64,000 nt of DNA from Chaetorhynchus papuensis (taxonomy: Eukaryota > Chordata > Aves > Passeriformes > Rhipiduridae), in assembly GCA_013396525.1 (NCBI GenBank), contig VWYX01000747.1, positions 265,831 to 329,830 of the forward strand. Reading direction: 5' to 3'. Positions within the stretch are counted from its first letter, which is position 1. Every line of letters begins with the position of its first letter. The notes beneath the pieces were generated by a model that did not search any database, had not been told where the DNA came from, and saw only the letters and a program-made list of their open reading frames with translations. Both the position numbers and the translations under genes were made by a program. Positions 1 through 54,500 of the stretch are shown piece by piece.

Positions 1-43652
<43,652 letters not shown>

Positions 43653-43905
43653 GTTTGTTTATTAGACAGACGATCAAAGTCTATTAATAAAATAAAACCG
43701 AACTTAATCAGAAAAAGAGCCAATGAATTGCAGACACATTTCAGCCTCACAGCAAAAACTGAGGTTTCTGGCTACAGTGCTCTAAGACAAAGCTCAGGCC
43801 TAGGCATAAGTTCCCTTCAGAGTTACAGCCACAGCAGTGGAGTGGCTGCTGATGGCCATCCCCACACCAGTCCTCTCACAGCTCCTGTAACTGCTACCAC
43901 CACCC

Positions 43906-44094
43906 AGCTCCCTGAAGCAATCACCATTTGTACCGCGGGCCCCTGAGCCCAGCTCCCTGAAGCAATCACCATTTGTACCGCGGGCCCCTGAGCCCAGCTC
44001 CCTGAAGCAATCACCATTTGTACCGCGGGCCCCTGAGCCCAGCTCCCTGAAGCAATCACCATTTGTACCGCGGGCCCCTGAGCCCAGCTCCCTG
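43906..44094. repeat. 45-bp minisatellite, four full copies plus a partial, in OGDHL intron 1
   Basis: The unit begins AGCTCCCTGAAGCAATCACC and recurs at 43906, 43951, 43996, 44041 and, partially, 44086. The full copies look identical. Because 45 is divisible by three, minus-strand frames stay open through it, giving a 15-residue repeat (GTNGDCFRELGSGAR in one frame). Each unit contains CCGCGG and GGGCCC. It is 225 bp or more upstream of exon 2. Confidence 0.95.
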
Positions 44095-44396
44095 GAACAA
44101 ATGGGTCTGCTGATCACTGACCTCTCGGGAGCTCCTGGCAACCCCAACTGCTGTCTCTCTGTTCAGAAAGCTGCGGCCTCTTACCCAGTCAGCCTGGGGT
44201 GGGGTCAGAAAACAGCGTCAGCCACAGGTGCTGTGGATAACAAAAAGCTGCTGCCTCAAATTTCTGCCACGAGTAATGGAGCTGACTAAGTAATCAGAAG
44301 GGTTAGTTAAGTGTTCATATTGACATTAGCCTTCAACCAAACAGTGAAATGCTGGGAAAAGGCTCGCTCTAATTTGTTTTCCTAACTAGCAACGTT

Positions 44397-44524
44397 TATC
44401 TTGTGCTTCCAATGATCTCTGATGAGCTTTGTAACAAGAACAGCAGATTCCCTGCAATTTTATCTTGTGCTTCCAATGATCTCTGATGAGCTTTGTAACA
44501 AGAACAGCAGATTCCCTGCAATTT
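44397..44524. repeat. Perfect 64-bp tandem duplication in OGDHL intron 1
   Basis: 44397-44460 and 44461-44524 are the same sequence, beginning TATCTTGTGCTTCCAATGAT. Two copies only, with no visible differences, implying a recent duplication or an assembly artefact. Confidence 0.95.
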
Positions 44525-47500
44525 TGAATTGAGAAATTCAATTTTCCAATTCAATTTCCCACAATGGGAAGAACAATAAGGGTTGAATCTTCTGAATGCT
44601 AGCACCATCAGCTCCAGTGCTAGCAAAGGAAAGCAGAGCTCACCCAAAGTAAAAAAGAACAAATGCACCTTACAATTAGTCCTGAAATAATATAATCTTA
44701 ATGCTGAAGTTGCTAAAACTGCAAAGAAAGAGCAATAATGTGAAAAGAAACTATAAGTTTTGTTTTCACTTTATAAGTATTTAGAATGCTACAATAACAT
44801 AAAAGATAAGGTATTAATTTAGAAAAAGCAAAATTCAGATTTAACTCCCAGGTATATCTCATTTGTTTAGCTGTCTATCTAGAGAAATAATTTATTTGGT
44901 CCAAGGTAAAACCCAAGGTTTTTTGTTGCTTGGTGTAACCGAACAATTTCTAAAAACGAAAGTACTGAGCTGCCAAATCAACTTCTCAGTTTTTTAAAAA
45001 CAACATTGTCATTTTGAGTCATAGAACAAATTCTAATGTTACCTATTACATGTTAAGATTTCTTTATCTCTAATTCAAAAATACATACCATAAAAAATTT
45101 CATAAACATTTTCTGTATATAAATCCCATTAAATTATTTTCTCATTGTTTTTCCTCTTACAGCCTCCTTTCAGGAAACAAAATACATGGTTATAAAATGC
45201 CTAATTTTCTAAGCAATAGGAATAGTTATGGTTTTCATCATCCAGTTTAAAAGTTAATATCGATCTTTTAAAAAAAGAAAAAGGAAAAGGGCTTCTACTA
45301 AATAAAACAGTATTACTGCTTGTTCTTCTCTGGCATTACATTTTTAGCTCAATGTCTATTTTAAAAGCTGATGACTAAATCCTTTTCTTAGTCACTACCC
45401 TTAACCGTATCATCCCAGCAGTGAACTCTCCTTGATCATACCAGATTCCCTTGTCTCCTTTTTCAAAACTTCTGCAGCCTTTTCACTCTCATCCACCAGC
45501 AAACCTGACCCAAAGCTCCTAAGAGCAGCTGCCATCATCCACTTACTGGATGTTTTAAACAAGCACTTGTCCACATTCTCCATGTGCCTGGACACACGGA
45601 GAGTATTCTTCCAAGGCACATCACTGAAACTAGCACACGGTCCTCATTTAAACCTATGAGCTCCTCAAAACCACACACTCTACTCTCTCCACCTGGCATT
45701 TGCAGCAAATTGGCAACAGACGGGCTACTGGTATGCTGAATCCCTACTCATCAGTGTTATCTCCTACCTACTTATATTCCCTTGTCATTTCCCACTTCAC
45801 AGACACAAAGCTTATTACAATAACTGTGTCAGCACCCAGTCTCTGACCAAGGCTCCCAGGCAACTGGAGGAACACAACCACCATCTGCACCATTTCAGAA
45901 GCAGATTAAGTCCTCCAAGAGCTCAGTGACTGCAAGAGCACTGACAGAGCTCATATACTGTCTGCGTACGTAATTCTCTGTAAGATTTAACAGCAAGTAT
46001 GCATGATGTCATTTTGCAAAACTGGGTGAGTTTGCAACATGTTATAACAGTAAGAACAGAGAGGACACCATGGCACTTACACTTTATGTCTGTGCCCATT
46101 CTGATAGAAACTATTATTCCACCTACCTTACTGCATGAAACTCTCACTCTCTGCCAAAAAACCTTTGCACACATACACTCATTCCTAAGGGATTACCTAC
46201 TCTCACTTAAAGTACTTTGTAAAGACCTGGGAGAGAAGGGAATGAGAGGAATGTTTTTTCTCAGTTTATCACACTGCATTAGCAAGCTTCTTAAGTACAG
46301 GTAATTTTACATTTTTTCTTCATAATATGTCTGCCTGAAGAATGTGTAGTTCTTTCTTCCAGAAGTTAGTAAAGAACACATAACAGAATAACAAAAATTT
46401 GTCAGGGAGATTGGAAAATGGATGCAAATGACATAATATGTAACAGAAACAAAGAGCTTGTAAGTGGTACCAGCCACTTTCCTCCAGCTCCATTTGAATT
46501 TCAAAATGGGGTCAGAGCCATAGTTCAAGTAGTAACTACTGAATATGCAATCAATAAAAGCATATAGGAGCTATGTCACTCCAGCCAGATTCCAGTAACA
46601 GATTAATATGACTCAAAAACCCTGACTTCTTCCTAGTTCTTCCTTCTGCACACATCGCTCTTCAGCACAGATGTCAGCTGTCAGCAGCTAAACAAACCAG
46701 AGACCACCAGCGTGATCATAGACCGTCCCAGCCCACTCAGCCTTGAGACTGTCAGTCAGAAATCGGCACCCAGGACAGCAGGCAGGAGTCGGGAAGAGTT
46801 AGAACTGTTCCACTTCACTATGTTTCCTAAACCAACCCTGAAATGAAAAAGTGATTGGAAAGGCATCAAGCTGAGCTAAGAGCAACCTAAAGGATGGTAT
46901 TAATTAAATCTCTACCGGAGGTCAAAAATAAGAAAGAAGCAGTGAACCACAAGAACAACCTGATATTTAATGCACCACAGCACCCTCAAAATGGTGGAAG
47001 TAAATGAAAGGCCTAAGCAGCTGAAAATTTCTGCAGCTGTTCTGTCTCAGGCGACAACCTAGCTTTCACCTTGGCACTTCCACCTCTAGAAGTGCCCTAA
47101 TGTCATGGACAGTCTTGGGAATTATTATACCCAGGTTTCTAGAGGGTCACAGAAGTGTGTGGAAAAGACAGCAGACACTTCTGAAAACAAAGTTTTTATC
47201 CAGATTTTTTCGAAATCATTTTTATTATAAATACACTGCACATATGAATCAATATCCTCCTGGTATTGCCAGTGCCCTTACTGAGTTTCTTAACACATGT
47301 GAAGACCTGCTGCCAATGTTAACAAATGCTCTTTATGCTCTGCAGAAGTGGTCATTATAAAGCCTGGTCCATATTTCACAAAAATAGTCCTTCATCCACT
47401 ATCATGGTCATTTTCTCCTATATTCCTCACACAGCTTACTCTTAAAGTTCTTTTTCAGACTGAATAATTCAAATGAAACAAGGCTGACAGCGAAAAAAAA

Positions 47501-48202
47501 TGGACGAAGATGATAAAGTTTCTCCAAAAGATTGCCATAGATAGTTTAAATTAGAGATGCAGGGAATATCCTTATTAAATACGGCTACTTCAGGTATACC
47601 TCCATGCATTAAATGTTTCTTTTCCCCCAGCACAGATATGTCACGCTGTATAGGGAATCCAATCTCCACCCAGAAAGCTGACCTGCAGCAGGTTTTCGAG
47701 CGGCGCATTGGCCTCAAGGCGCACACCGCGAGTCCTGGGCACTGGAGGCATCTCGGTGCAATAAAACTTAACGGATTTATTACCCTACCCTCGAAAAAAC
47801 GCCTTCAGCGAGTACCAGAGGGATAACACCACCACAGACTCCAGGCTACCAACGCGTAGAAACAGAGCAGAGGGGAGGATCTGGGAAGGTCGGGCTTGTT
47901 CTCCGGCCCCTCCCCATAGCTCCAGGACGCGGCGTCCTGGTCACCCTGGCCACCGGGGGCCGGAGCCTGCCAGGCTGTCAAGGCGCTCCCAGCTGCGGCG
48001 GGGCTGAGGCATCACCGGAGCCCGGGCCAGGAGGGGCCGTCCCCGCTCACCCCGCGCTCCGGGGCCCGGCGCGGCCCGGCCTGCGGCGCGACTCCCCCTC
48101 ACCCGCACGACGAGAGGCCCCGCCGCGCCGGGGGCCTGCGCGGGGGACGGGCCCTGCACCGCGGCCAGGCCCGGCCTGGCTCCGCCGCCCCCCGCCCCTC
48201 AC

Positions 48203-48345
48203 CGGCGCGGACAGACCTGCGGGGGCGCGGGAGCTCCGGCGCATCCGCGGAGCGCGGCGGGGAGGGAGCGGAGGGGAGGGAAGGGAGGGAGCGGAGGGGA
48301 GGGAAGGGAGGGAGCGCCGGGAGCGGCGGGGCGGGGGCCGCACCT
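48203..48345 (-). other. OGDHL: Candidate non-coding exon 1 of OGDHL (5' end not determined)
   Basis: A minus-strand donor CGCCG|GTGAGG ends at 48203. A second candidate donor, GTGCGG|GTGAGG, ends near 48094. Exon 2 starts with an acceptor just before the ATG, so an upstream untranslated exon is required, and human OGDHL also has one. The transcription start cannot be read from sequence; the right boundary given is a guess. Confidence 0.35.
48264..48318 (+). repeat. 23-bp G-rich tandem repeat in the CpG island
   Basis: The GAGCGGAGGGGAGGGAAGGG unit recurs with starts at 48266 and 48289, and its first bases again at 48312 (period 23). Runs of three to four G make G-quadruplex formation on the + strand plausible. 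Confidence 0.85.
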
Positions 48346-48348
48346 GCA

Positions 48349-48356
48349 TCACGTGA
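48349..48356. promoter_or_regulatory. Palindromic E-box TCACGTGA
   Basis: A perfect palindrome inside the CpG island. It is the core for USF, MYC/MAX and MiT/TFE factors. Function here is inferred only. Confidence 0.45.
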
Positions 48357-48379
48357 GGCGCGCGCGCTGAGGTCACGGC

Positions 48380-48390
48380 GGGGCGGGGCC
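48380..48390 (+). promoter_or_regulatory. GC box (Sp1/KLF type), GGGGCGGGGCC
   Basis: Consensus GC box, 24 bases from the E-box, with a TGAGGTCA sequence at 48368-48375 just before it. The cluster suggests the core promoter. Confidence 0.45.
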
Positions 48391-48433
48391 GCGGGCGCTG
48401 CACCGGCACCACCGCCCCGGGCACGGCCCCGCC

Positions 48434-48550
48434 CCGGGACAGCGCCCGGGGACACACCCGGGACACGGGACACCGCCCAGGGACACACCCACGCCCCGGG
48501 ACAAGGGACACGCCCCGGGACACACCCACGCCCCTCGGGACACGCCCCCG
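48434..48550 (+). repeat. Degenerate GGGACAC-rich repeat array, period about 37 bp
   Basis: GGGACACACCCACGCCCC occurs at 48480 and 48517, with shorter GGGACAC or GGGACAG copies between and before. It forms the distal edge of the CpG island and creates long but low-complexity open frames. Confidence 0.75.
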
Positions 48551-48599
48551 GCTCCTCAGAGCCCGCGGCCCCGGCGCCATTGCGGGGTCGATGAGCGCA

Positions 48600-51500
48600 G
48601 AAAGCGCTTCGGTGCTCCCGGCCCACGGCTCTCATCAAACGTGTCAATCCAGGCGAGAGCACCGCGCCGCTCAGCACCTGTGACAGGGAACGCCTAAGGA
48701 AACCCATCCCGTGGATAAGTTGCTCGCACCGCTCCTGTGCAGAAGTGACGGGGAGTTTCACAAGGGTCATACAAAGTGTCCCAAGGACACACGTGTTTAC
48801 TCTCCAAAATTTGTACAGAAGGTAGATTGAATGTAGTAGACCTTGACAAAATGATAGTATCTGTGTGTGAGCGATTTTTCCCAACTTATATGACCAAATA
48901 TAAAATGCAAGACAATACAATTTCAAGTGTTCCTTTGCTGGTACAATTCTTATTTACATCCTTCAAGTTTTCTTTTCTCCTGGTTGCCTTCAAATTACAT
49001 GTCTGTCCATTTTCTCTCATAAATCAGAAATAATGTATTTTTTATTTCCCTCTTCTTAATCAAGTTACAGCCAAGATCAAATGCTTGCACATATGGTAAA
49101 ATTGGTACTTCAGACAACTATTGACACCATCACACACATTCCAATGTTTGGTAACTTTCTGGGTAAATAATAAGATAAGATTGATGGGGAAATTGGGCAC
49201 ACCTTAAAAGGAAGGAAAAGAGAAAGAGCTATAATTTGTTTTGTGCTAAGGATATAGTGCAAAAATGAGTTTATCAGGGTCAGGTGGGCAGAAATGGAAA
49301 GTAAAAACCTTAGGAGGGAACACAACAGGCTTCACCCAGGGTTTTGTCACCTAACGGTCACTCAGCTTTCCTTGAGGCTTACTCGTTGATACAGTTGTTG
49401 ATTAGGGTAAAATTAATCTCTTCAAGATGAAAAAACCCTTAATCCTCACATAAATACATCAAAAACCTTATTATCATCTCAGCAGTTTTCCTAGCAGCTG
49501 TGCACCTTCAGGGGACTGATAAATACTGCAGAGGGAGGGTGTGAATGATGTGTTCATGTTTTTGTGATACAGTGTTTAGTGCAGCGAACAGATGGAGCAG
49601 GGATGGGACACAGGGAACCCCCCAGGACGGCCCATCCCTCACTCAGTGCTCCTGGGGAGGGTGGCCCAGCACCCCTGCAGAGGGAAATGGGTGCTGAGCT
49701 GGTACCTGCAGCTGAACAGATGCTGCTTGAGCCTTCTGGCAAGTGGTGAAACATTGTTAGATGCTGCAACTACTAATTGAGTCTTAACCTTATTATAAGC
49801 AGACAGAAGCCATCTTTAGAGCAATCACGTTATGCTGACTGAACATAAATTCAATTAAAAATTATAGTGAGGACAAGCAGACCTCCCCTCCACTTTAGAG
49901 GGAAACCCACATGTCATATCTGACTGTGAATACCATTGCAGTGAACAGGATAAATTAAATTTATTTGGATAGACACTAAGATATTACAGTATCTTTCAAG
50001 TGCTTGTGTTGTTCTCAGAGGCCTTTGCCCAGTTTCACATTTATGTTATTTTTCTTTCTTTTCTTTATAAATTCTTCACACAATGGGAATCTGTGTGCTT
50101 GAAACAGCAAGATTCTGGTTTATTGCGATTTTGGAGCATCTCCCAAATTCTCCAATATTTATTGTGACTGGGTTGTCCCACCAGCCTACCCCAGCAGCTT
50201 TTGGTGTACTGAGCTACTGCCTTACTGCCTTACACTTTGTCACCAGTCTGCACCCCGGAGCAGCACCTTCTTGCCACTCATCCATTTGCTCTCCAGTGAG
50301 CCCACGATGGACAATAAGCTATTTGCTCATGACTCCTGTTTCAGTTCTTAGAATTTCCATTTACAATTCACATTTACCTGCCCATTTAAGTGTCCACATG
50401 TATACTTACCTCTCCCTCCAGCCAGCCAAAGGGAGATCCATATGCTGGCTTTGCTTCCTGCTAAACCATCACACTTTGAAATTGACTGGAATGGAAATCC
50501 ATCAGCAGAATGAAAGCTTTGAAAAAAATTGCAATTCCTAGCACACACAGAGTCAGGTGTGCCAGCTTGCTTTGCATGGTTCTCATGCCAGCTCCATAGT
50601 GAGGAAGTGCTATGTGTTAGAAAAGTTTTGTACTGGATAAAATGTACAGCACAGGATAGTCACAACAGCACCCCTGTGCTGTCAGAGGTGAAATTGCCTG
50701 CTGTGCTGAAAGACACACTGCCTTGCCACGATTTATTTTTATATTTATCCTTATCTTTTGTAGCAGACCAGTGTGAATCTACCAAGTTTGCTGAACTTAT
50801 TTCTGCCTCATTTCTGGCTTAACTCAGGCCTGAGTTAACAAAACTAGATCCAACCTGTTTAAACAACCCAAAGCATGTTTTAACAAAACTATACCCCAGC
50901 TGGTTTTGGAAACTCACCGTGGTGCCCACTGAGGGCACGATGTTCTTGCTCCAGGGTATGGTGCTGCCCACCCCTCTAACGCCTTGCTCCCGTCTTTGCT
51001 TGGTTTGGTACGAGGCTTTTCCCTGGTGGATCAGCAGCCGCTTGCAATCAGCAGTGAGTTCCTGCGGTTAATTGCTCCACACAACTCTCTCTCCAACACA
51101 GCATGACTTCTCAGTGGGCTTGTTTTTTCAACGGGTAATCTCATAGGAGGTGGTCTGGGTACAGAATTACTCGTAGAAGGACAATCTCATTAATAGCTTC
51201 CCCCCCGAGATAGATACATTTATGCATTTTTGGCAACTCTTCATTGTTGTTGGTAATGTAATTCCACTAGAGACAATGTTTACCTGAAGTTCTCTTTAAG
51301 CCAAGCCAGAAACTCCATTTACCTTTATTTCCCAACGTGTTTATTACACACACAGACTACAAACTAATAGAGGTTCAAATGTAAAGCATCATCACTTCTC
51401 AAAGCAAGGCAATTTGGAAACTGTAAGACCTGCTCTCACTTTGAGCCTAACAATAAACACCATGGATGTCACACAGGACTCTGGTCATTATGTTTGTCTA

Positions 51501-54500
51501 ACATTTAAATCTAAGACCTAAAAACCTTAGAGTACCCCAGACCAAACAGCTGCAACAAATTATTCAGTCAGTTTTCAAAGGAGAGGCTTTGGGGGGTTTC
51601 CTAGGTAGGCATTTTAAATAAGTGCTAAACCCCTTTTTTATTCCCTTTTTTGGTCAACAAATAATATACCGAGCTTTTCTCCCTCCCCAGTCCTACATAA
51701 GAGAAGTATTTAAATTATATTTGATACCTCCTGCAGAAAAGTTTACAAGAGCAATTTCATATGGGTTATTTCTGTTCCCTTCGCTTTCTGAAACCTTGGC
51801 TCTGTGTGCCATAAGCTTCAGTAATATCCCTGACTTCCCTGAATAAACTTCCCATGGTAAAGGAGACGTGCTGCTGGATGTCTGAGGGACAGAAAAGTCA
51901 GTCCCAGTTTCACACAGCTCCTTGCTTTGGGCAGGTTAAATGTGAGGCAGCAGGGAAAGCCAACAGCATGCTGGGCTGTGCCAACTGAAGCACAGCCAGG
52001 AGCTGAAGGGAAGCAATGACTGCCCTTTCCTTGACAAAGGGATAACCTGGGGAGGGAAGGAGTTCAGCAGGAAGACAGAGCCAGCAAAGTCAGGCTCTTC
52101 ACAGTGCTGCATGGCAGGAGGATGAGATAGTGAAATAGAAATGGTTCAATCTAGACACAAGGAAAACATTTTCCACTCAGAGGATAAAAAAACATCACAA
52201 TGGGGACCCAGAAACATGATTCCATCTTTGGAGGCATCTGGACCCAGCTGAACAAAGCCCTGGACAGCCTGGTCTGACTCGTGTTGATCCTGCTTTGAGC
52301 CCTGGATGACCTCCAAGCTTCCTTCAAACCTGACTGAAGCACCAATGATTTGTACCAGTTTCACAACAGAAGTCACGTCAAACCTAAGGGTGAGCATGCC
52401 ATCATTATTTGGTCAACAGACAAACTCATATCGATAGTTTTATATGGATAACAGCTATCTCGGTTTTAATTATTCTCTGTTCTAAAACTTCAGGCTGTGA
52501 TGTTCTGGAGAAAACAGGTACAAGTACAGAGTGTTTTATTGGAAGACCAGTAACACCCAAGACTGTTCCTTGACTGATTTTGGCCACCAGGTTATTTTCA
52601 AGTGACTTTATTCTTCAAACATAGTTCTGGATGGAATCAAACTGCAGGAGCCCACTTGTCTGGCCACAGATCTGTTCCAGAGAGGCAAGCTGGACAATAG
52701 AACTGATTGAAAATCAGGAAAACACAACTTCTACTTGGTGGTTTCACAAGTCTTTCCTAATAAACTAAAGGAATCTAAATCACATCTACAAGAACAAAAG
52801 CAACTATTGCTGTAATTATTTCTTTGATACCTCACTGTATTTTCATTAAGTTCTAAGAGTAAACAATTAACTACAATACATACAAAGCAGTGAGTGAGTC
52901 ACTAAGATACGTAGGTTAAGCAGGAACTCTGGCATACAACGTTTATTATAGCTGCCAAATAATGAATTCATGTGGAAATTAGCAAGAGCACTAAACTTAA
53001 TTTGTCCCACTATTTTAATGGGAGATTAGCACATTGGCAGGCAAAACAGTAAGAAGTCTTCCCACTAACTGTGGAAACAGATCACCACTGGTACTGCAAA
53101 AGAGCCTGCCAGCATCTGGCATGATGACAATGAACAAACCACTGCCAACCGCCCTTTCCTTAACCAAGAAAGAGTTGAAAATATCATCTTCTATTTTACC
53201 AGGGGATTAGGAGAAAACTGCTAGAAAATAGTTTTCGGTATTTGCAGGGGTTTCATTAGAGAATCCTAACAAAACCAGAAAAAAATGAATTATTTTTGAT
53301 AGCTTCTTTTGGCTACATCTAAAACACACTGCATTTTGTTAGATTGTCGCTTTAGATGACAATAAAACATTAAGGTGCCCTGACTTCATCATACTCAACT
53401 GGAAAATTATCATCATCTCTTTAGAACTATACCACTGGCTGTGTTTTCTTCAGGTGGATCTTTTTTGATTTTTAATGCTATTTATCTGGATGAAGGAATG
53501 TGTAATTATCTTTCCACTTCTTTCATTTGAAAGAAAATAAATAAGGCAAGACAGTTCTCCATCAGCTAAAACTTCTGGGGTATCTGAGATTTACAGCTCT
53601 CACTAGGAGCAGGGTTTGCTAATGAAGCTTTTGAAGCCACAGTGGCAGTGTCTGATTGTAATTGCTGAAAGGTGACTCTTGAGGAGCTTTATTTGCACTA
53701 ATCAACACCACGTTGTGCCTCAAAGCTAGAGTTCCCTTAGAAGCACTGTGCCTACTGAGTTATTCTGCAATAACTAAACAGGCTTTTCTGTTTACTTCTG
53801 ATTTTCAGAAGTAAAAACTTATCTGTTTTTCAGTGGGATCCTTCGGAGTTCCACTCCAAACCTGTTGTACAGTTAAAATTTTATAATTTCTTTCTAACAC
53901 TTTCCTCTGGCATTCCCAACCCTTTCTCTTCTGGCACCAGAGCCAAAGGGACCATCTGCAAAAGTATTAATGTAAAATACCCAAGAGCTCAGGGATGGGC
54001 TGGGAATATCAAACCTGTTAGATGTAGAGTCACAGTCATTTCTTATTTTCCTGATGGTGGCCATTTGGAAACATTGCATTCACGGTGCTGAACTCAGCTG
54101 GACAGTATCAGAGAGCTTCACAGCTGAGGCAGCTCTGTGCTTCCTTTATGTTTAGCTGCCAGCAAACTGTGCAGTTGTTTTCCTGTAAAGAGGAAACACC
54201 TGAACTGAGTAGACATGTGAGTATCTCAGTTACCTGTTCATGCTTCATGGGGACTCTTGATCCACTAGCAGCTACCATATCATCAAATACATTTTCAGAA
54301 AACTAATGTTGGTGCCATAGAAAAAAATGCAACAACTCACCCCAAACTTGCCCCCAGTGTGTAGTTTTGTGCTTGCTTTATCAACTTGGAATAAACTGTT
54401 CAAACTTTGCTCTAAATTCCTTTCAGAATAGTTTGCTGTGCAGTCCACGCTGTCACATTACAGAGATCCCCTTATTTTACAAAGTCCTCAACCATCGATG

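Larger units (their letters stand above)
43681..48202 (-). other. OGDHL intron 1 (inferred)
   Basis: About 4.5 kb between the exon 2 acceptor and the candidate exon 1 donor, with the 45-bp minisatellite and the 64-bp duplication. The remainder shows no supportable gene. Confidence 0.6.
47880..48600 (-). promoter_or_regulatory. OGDHL: CpG island, likely OGDHL promoter and first exon
   Basis: About 0.7 kb with very high GC and dense CpG in an otherwise AT-rich window. It lies 4.2 kb upstream of exon 2 and directly in line with the minus-strand gene. It contains a GC box, a TCACGTGA E-box, G-rich short tandem repeats and two good minus-strand donor sites. No TATA box is obvious. Promoter role is inferred from position and composition. 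Confidence 0.8.

Noticed and set aside
43800..44147. 115-codon repeat-containing protein
   Set aside because: Produced by the 45-bp minisatellite, whose unit is divisible by three. No splice or start context supports translation, so it is kept only as an observation.
43906..44524. CRISPR-like array
   Set aside because: The units are contiguous tandem copies without unique spacers, in a vertebrate intron.
48047..48580. 177-codon minus-strand open frame in the same island
   Set aside because: Another frame of the same low-complexity repeats; no recognisable domain.
48099..48926. 275-codon minus-strand open frame through the CpG island
   Set aside because: The length comes from stop-poor GC-rich and repeat sequence. 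Composition is Pro/Arg/Gly-biased without a domain, and it overlaps the probable promoter and exon 1.
49554..49780. Overlapping 61-71 codon frames on both strands near 49.6 kb
   Set aside because: A locally GC-rich patch without splice sites or family resemblance.
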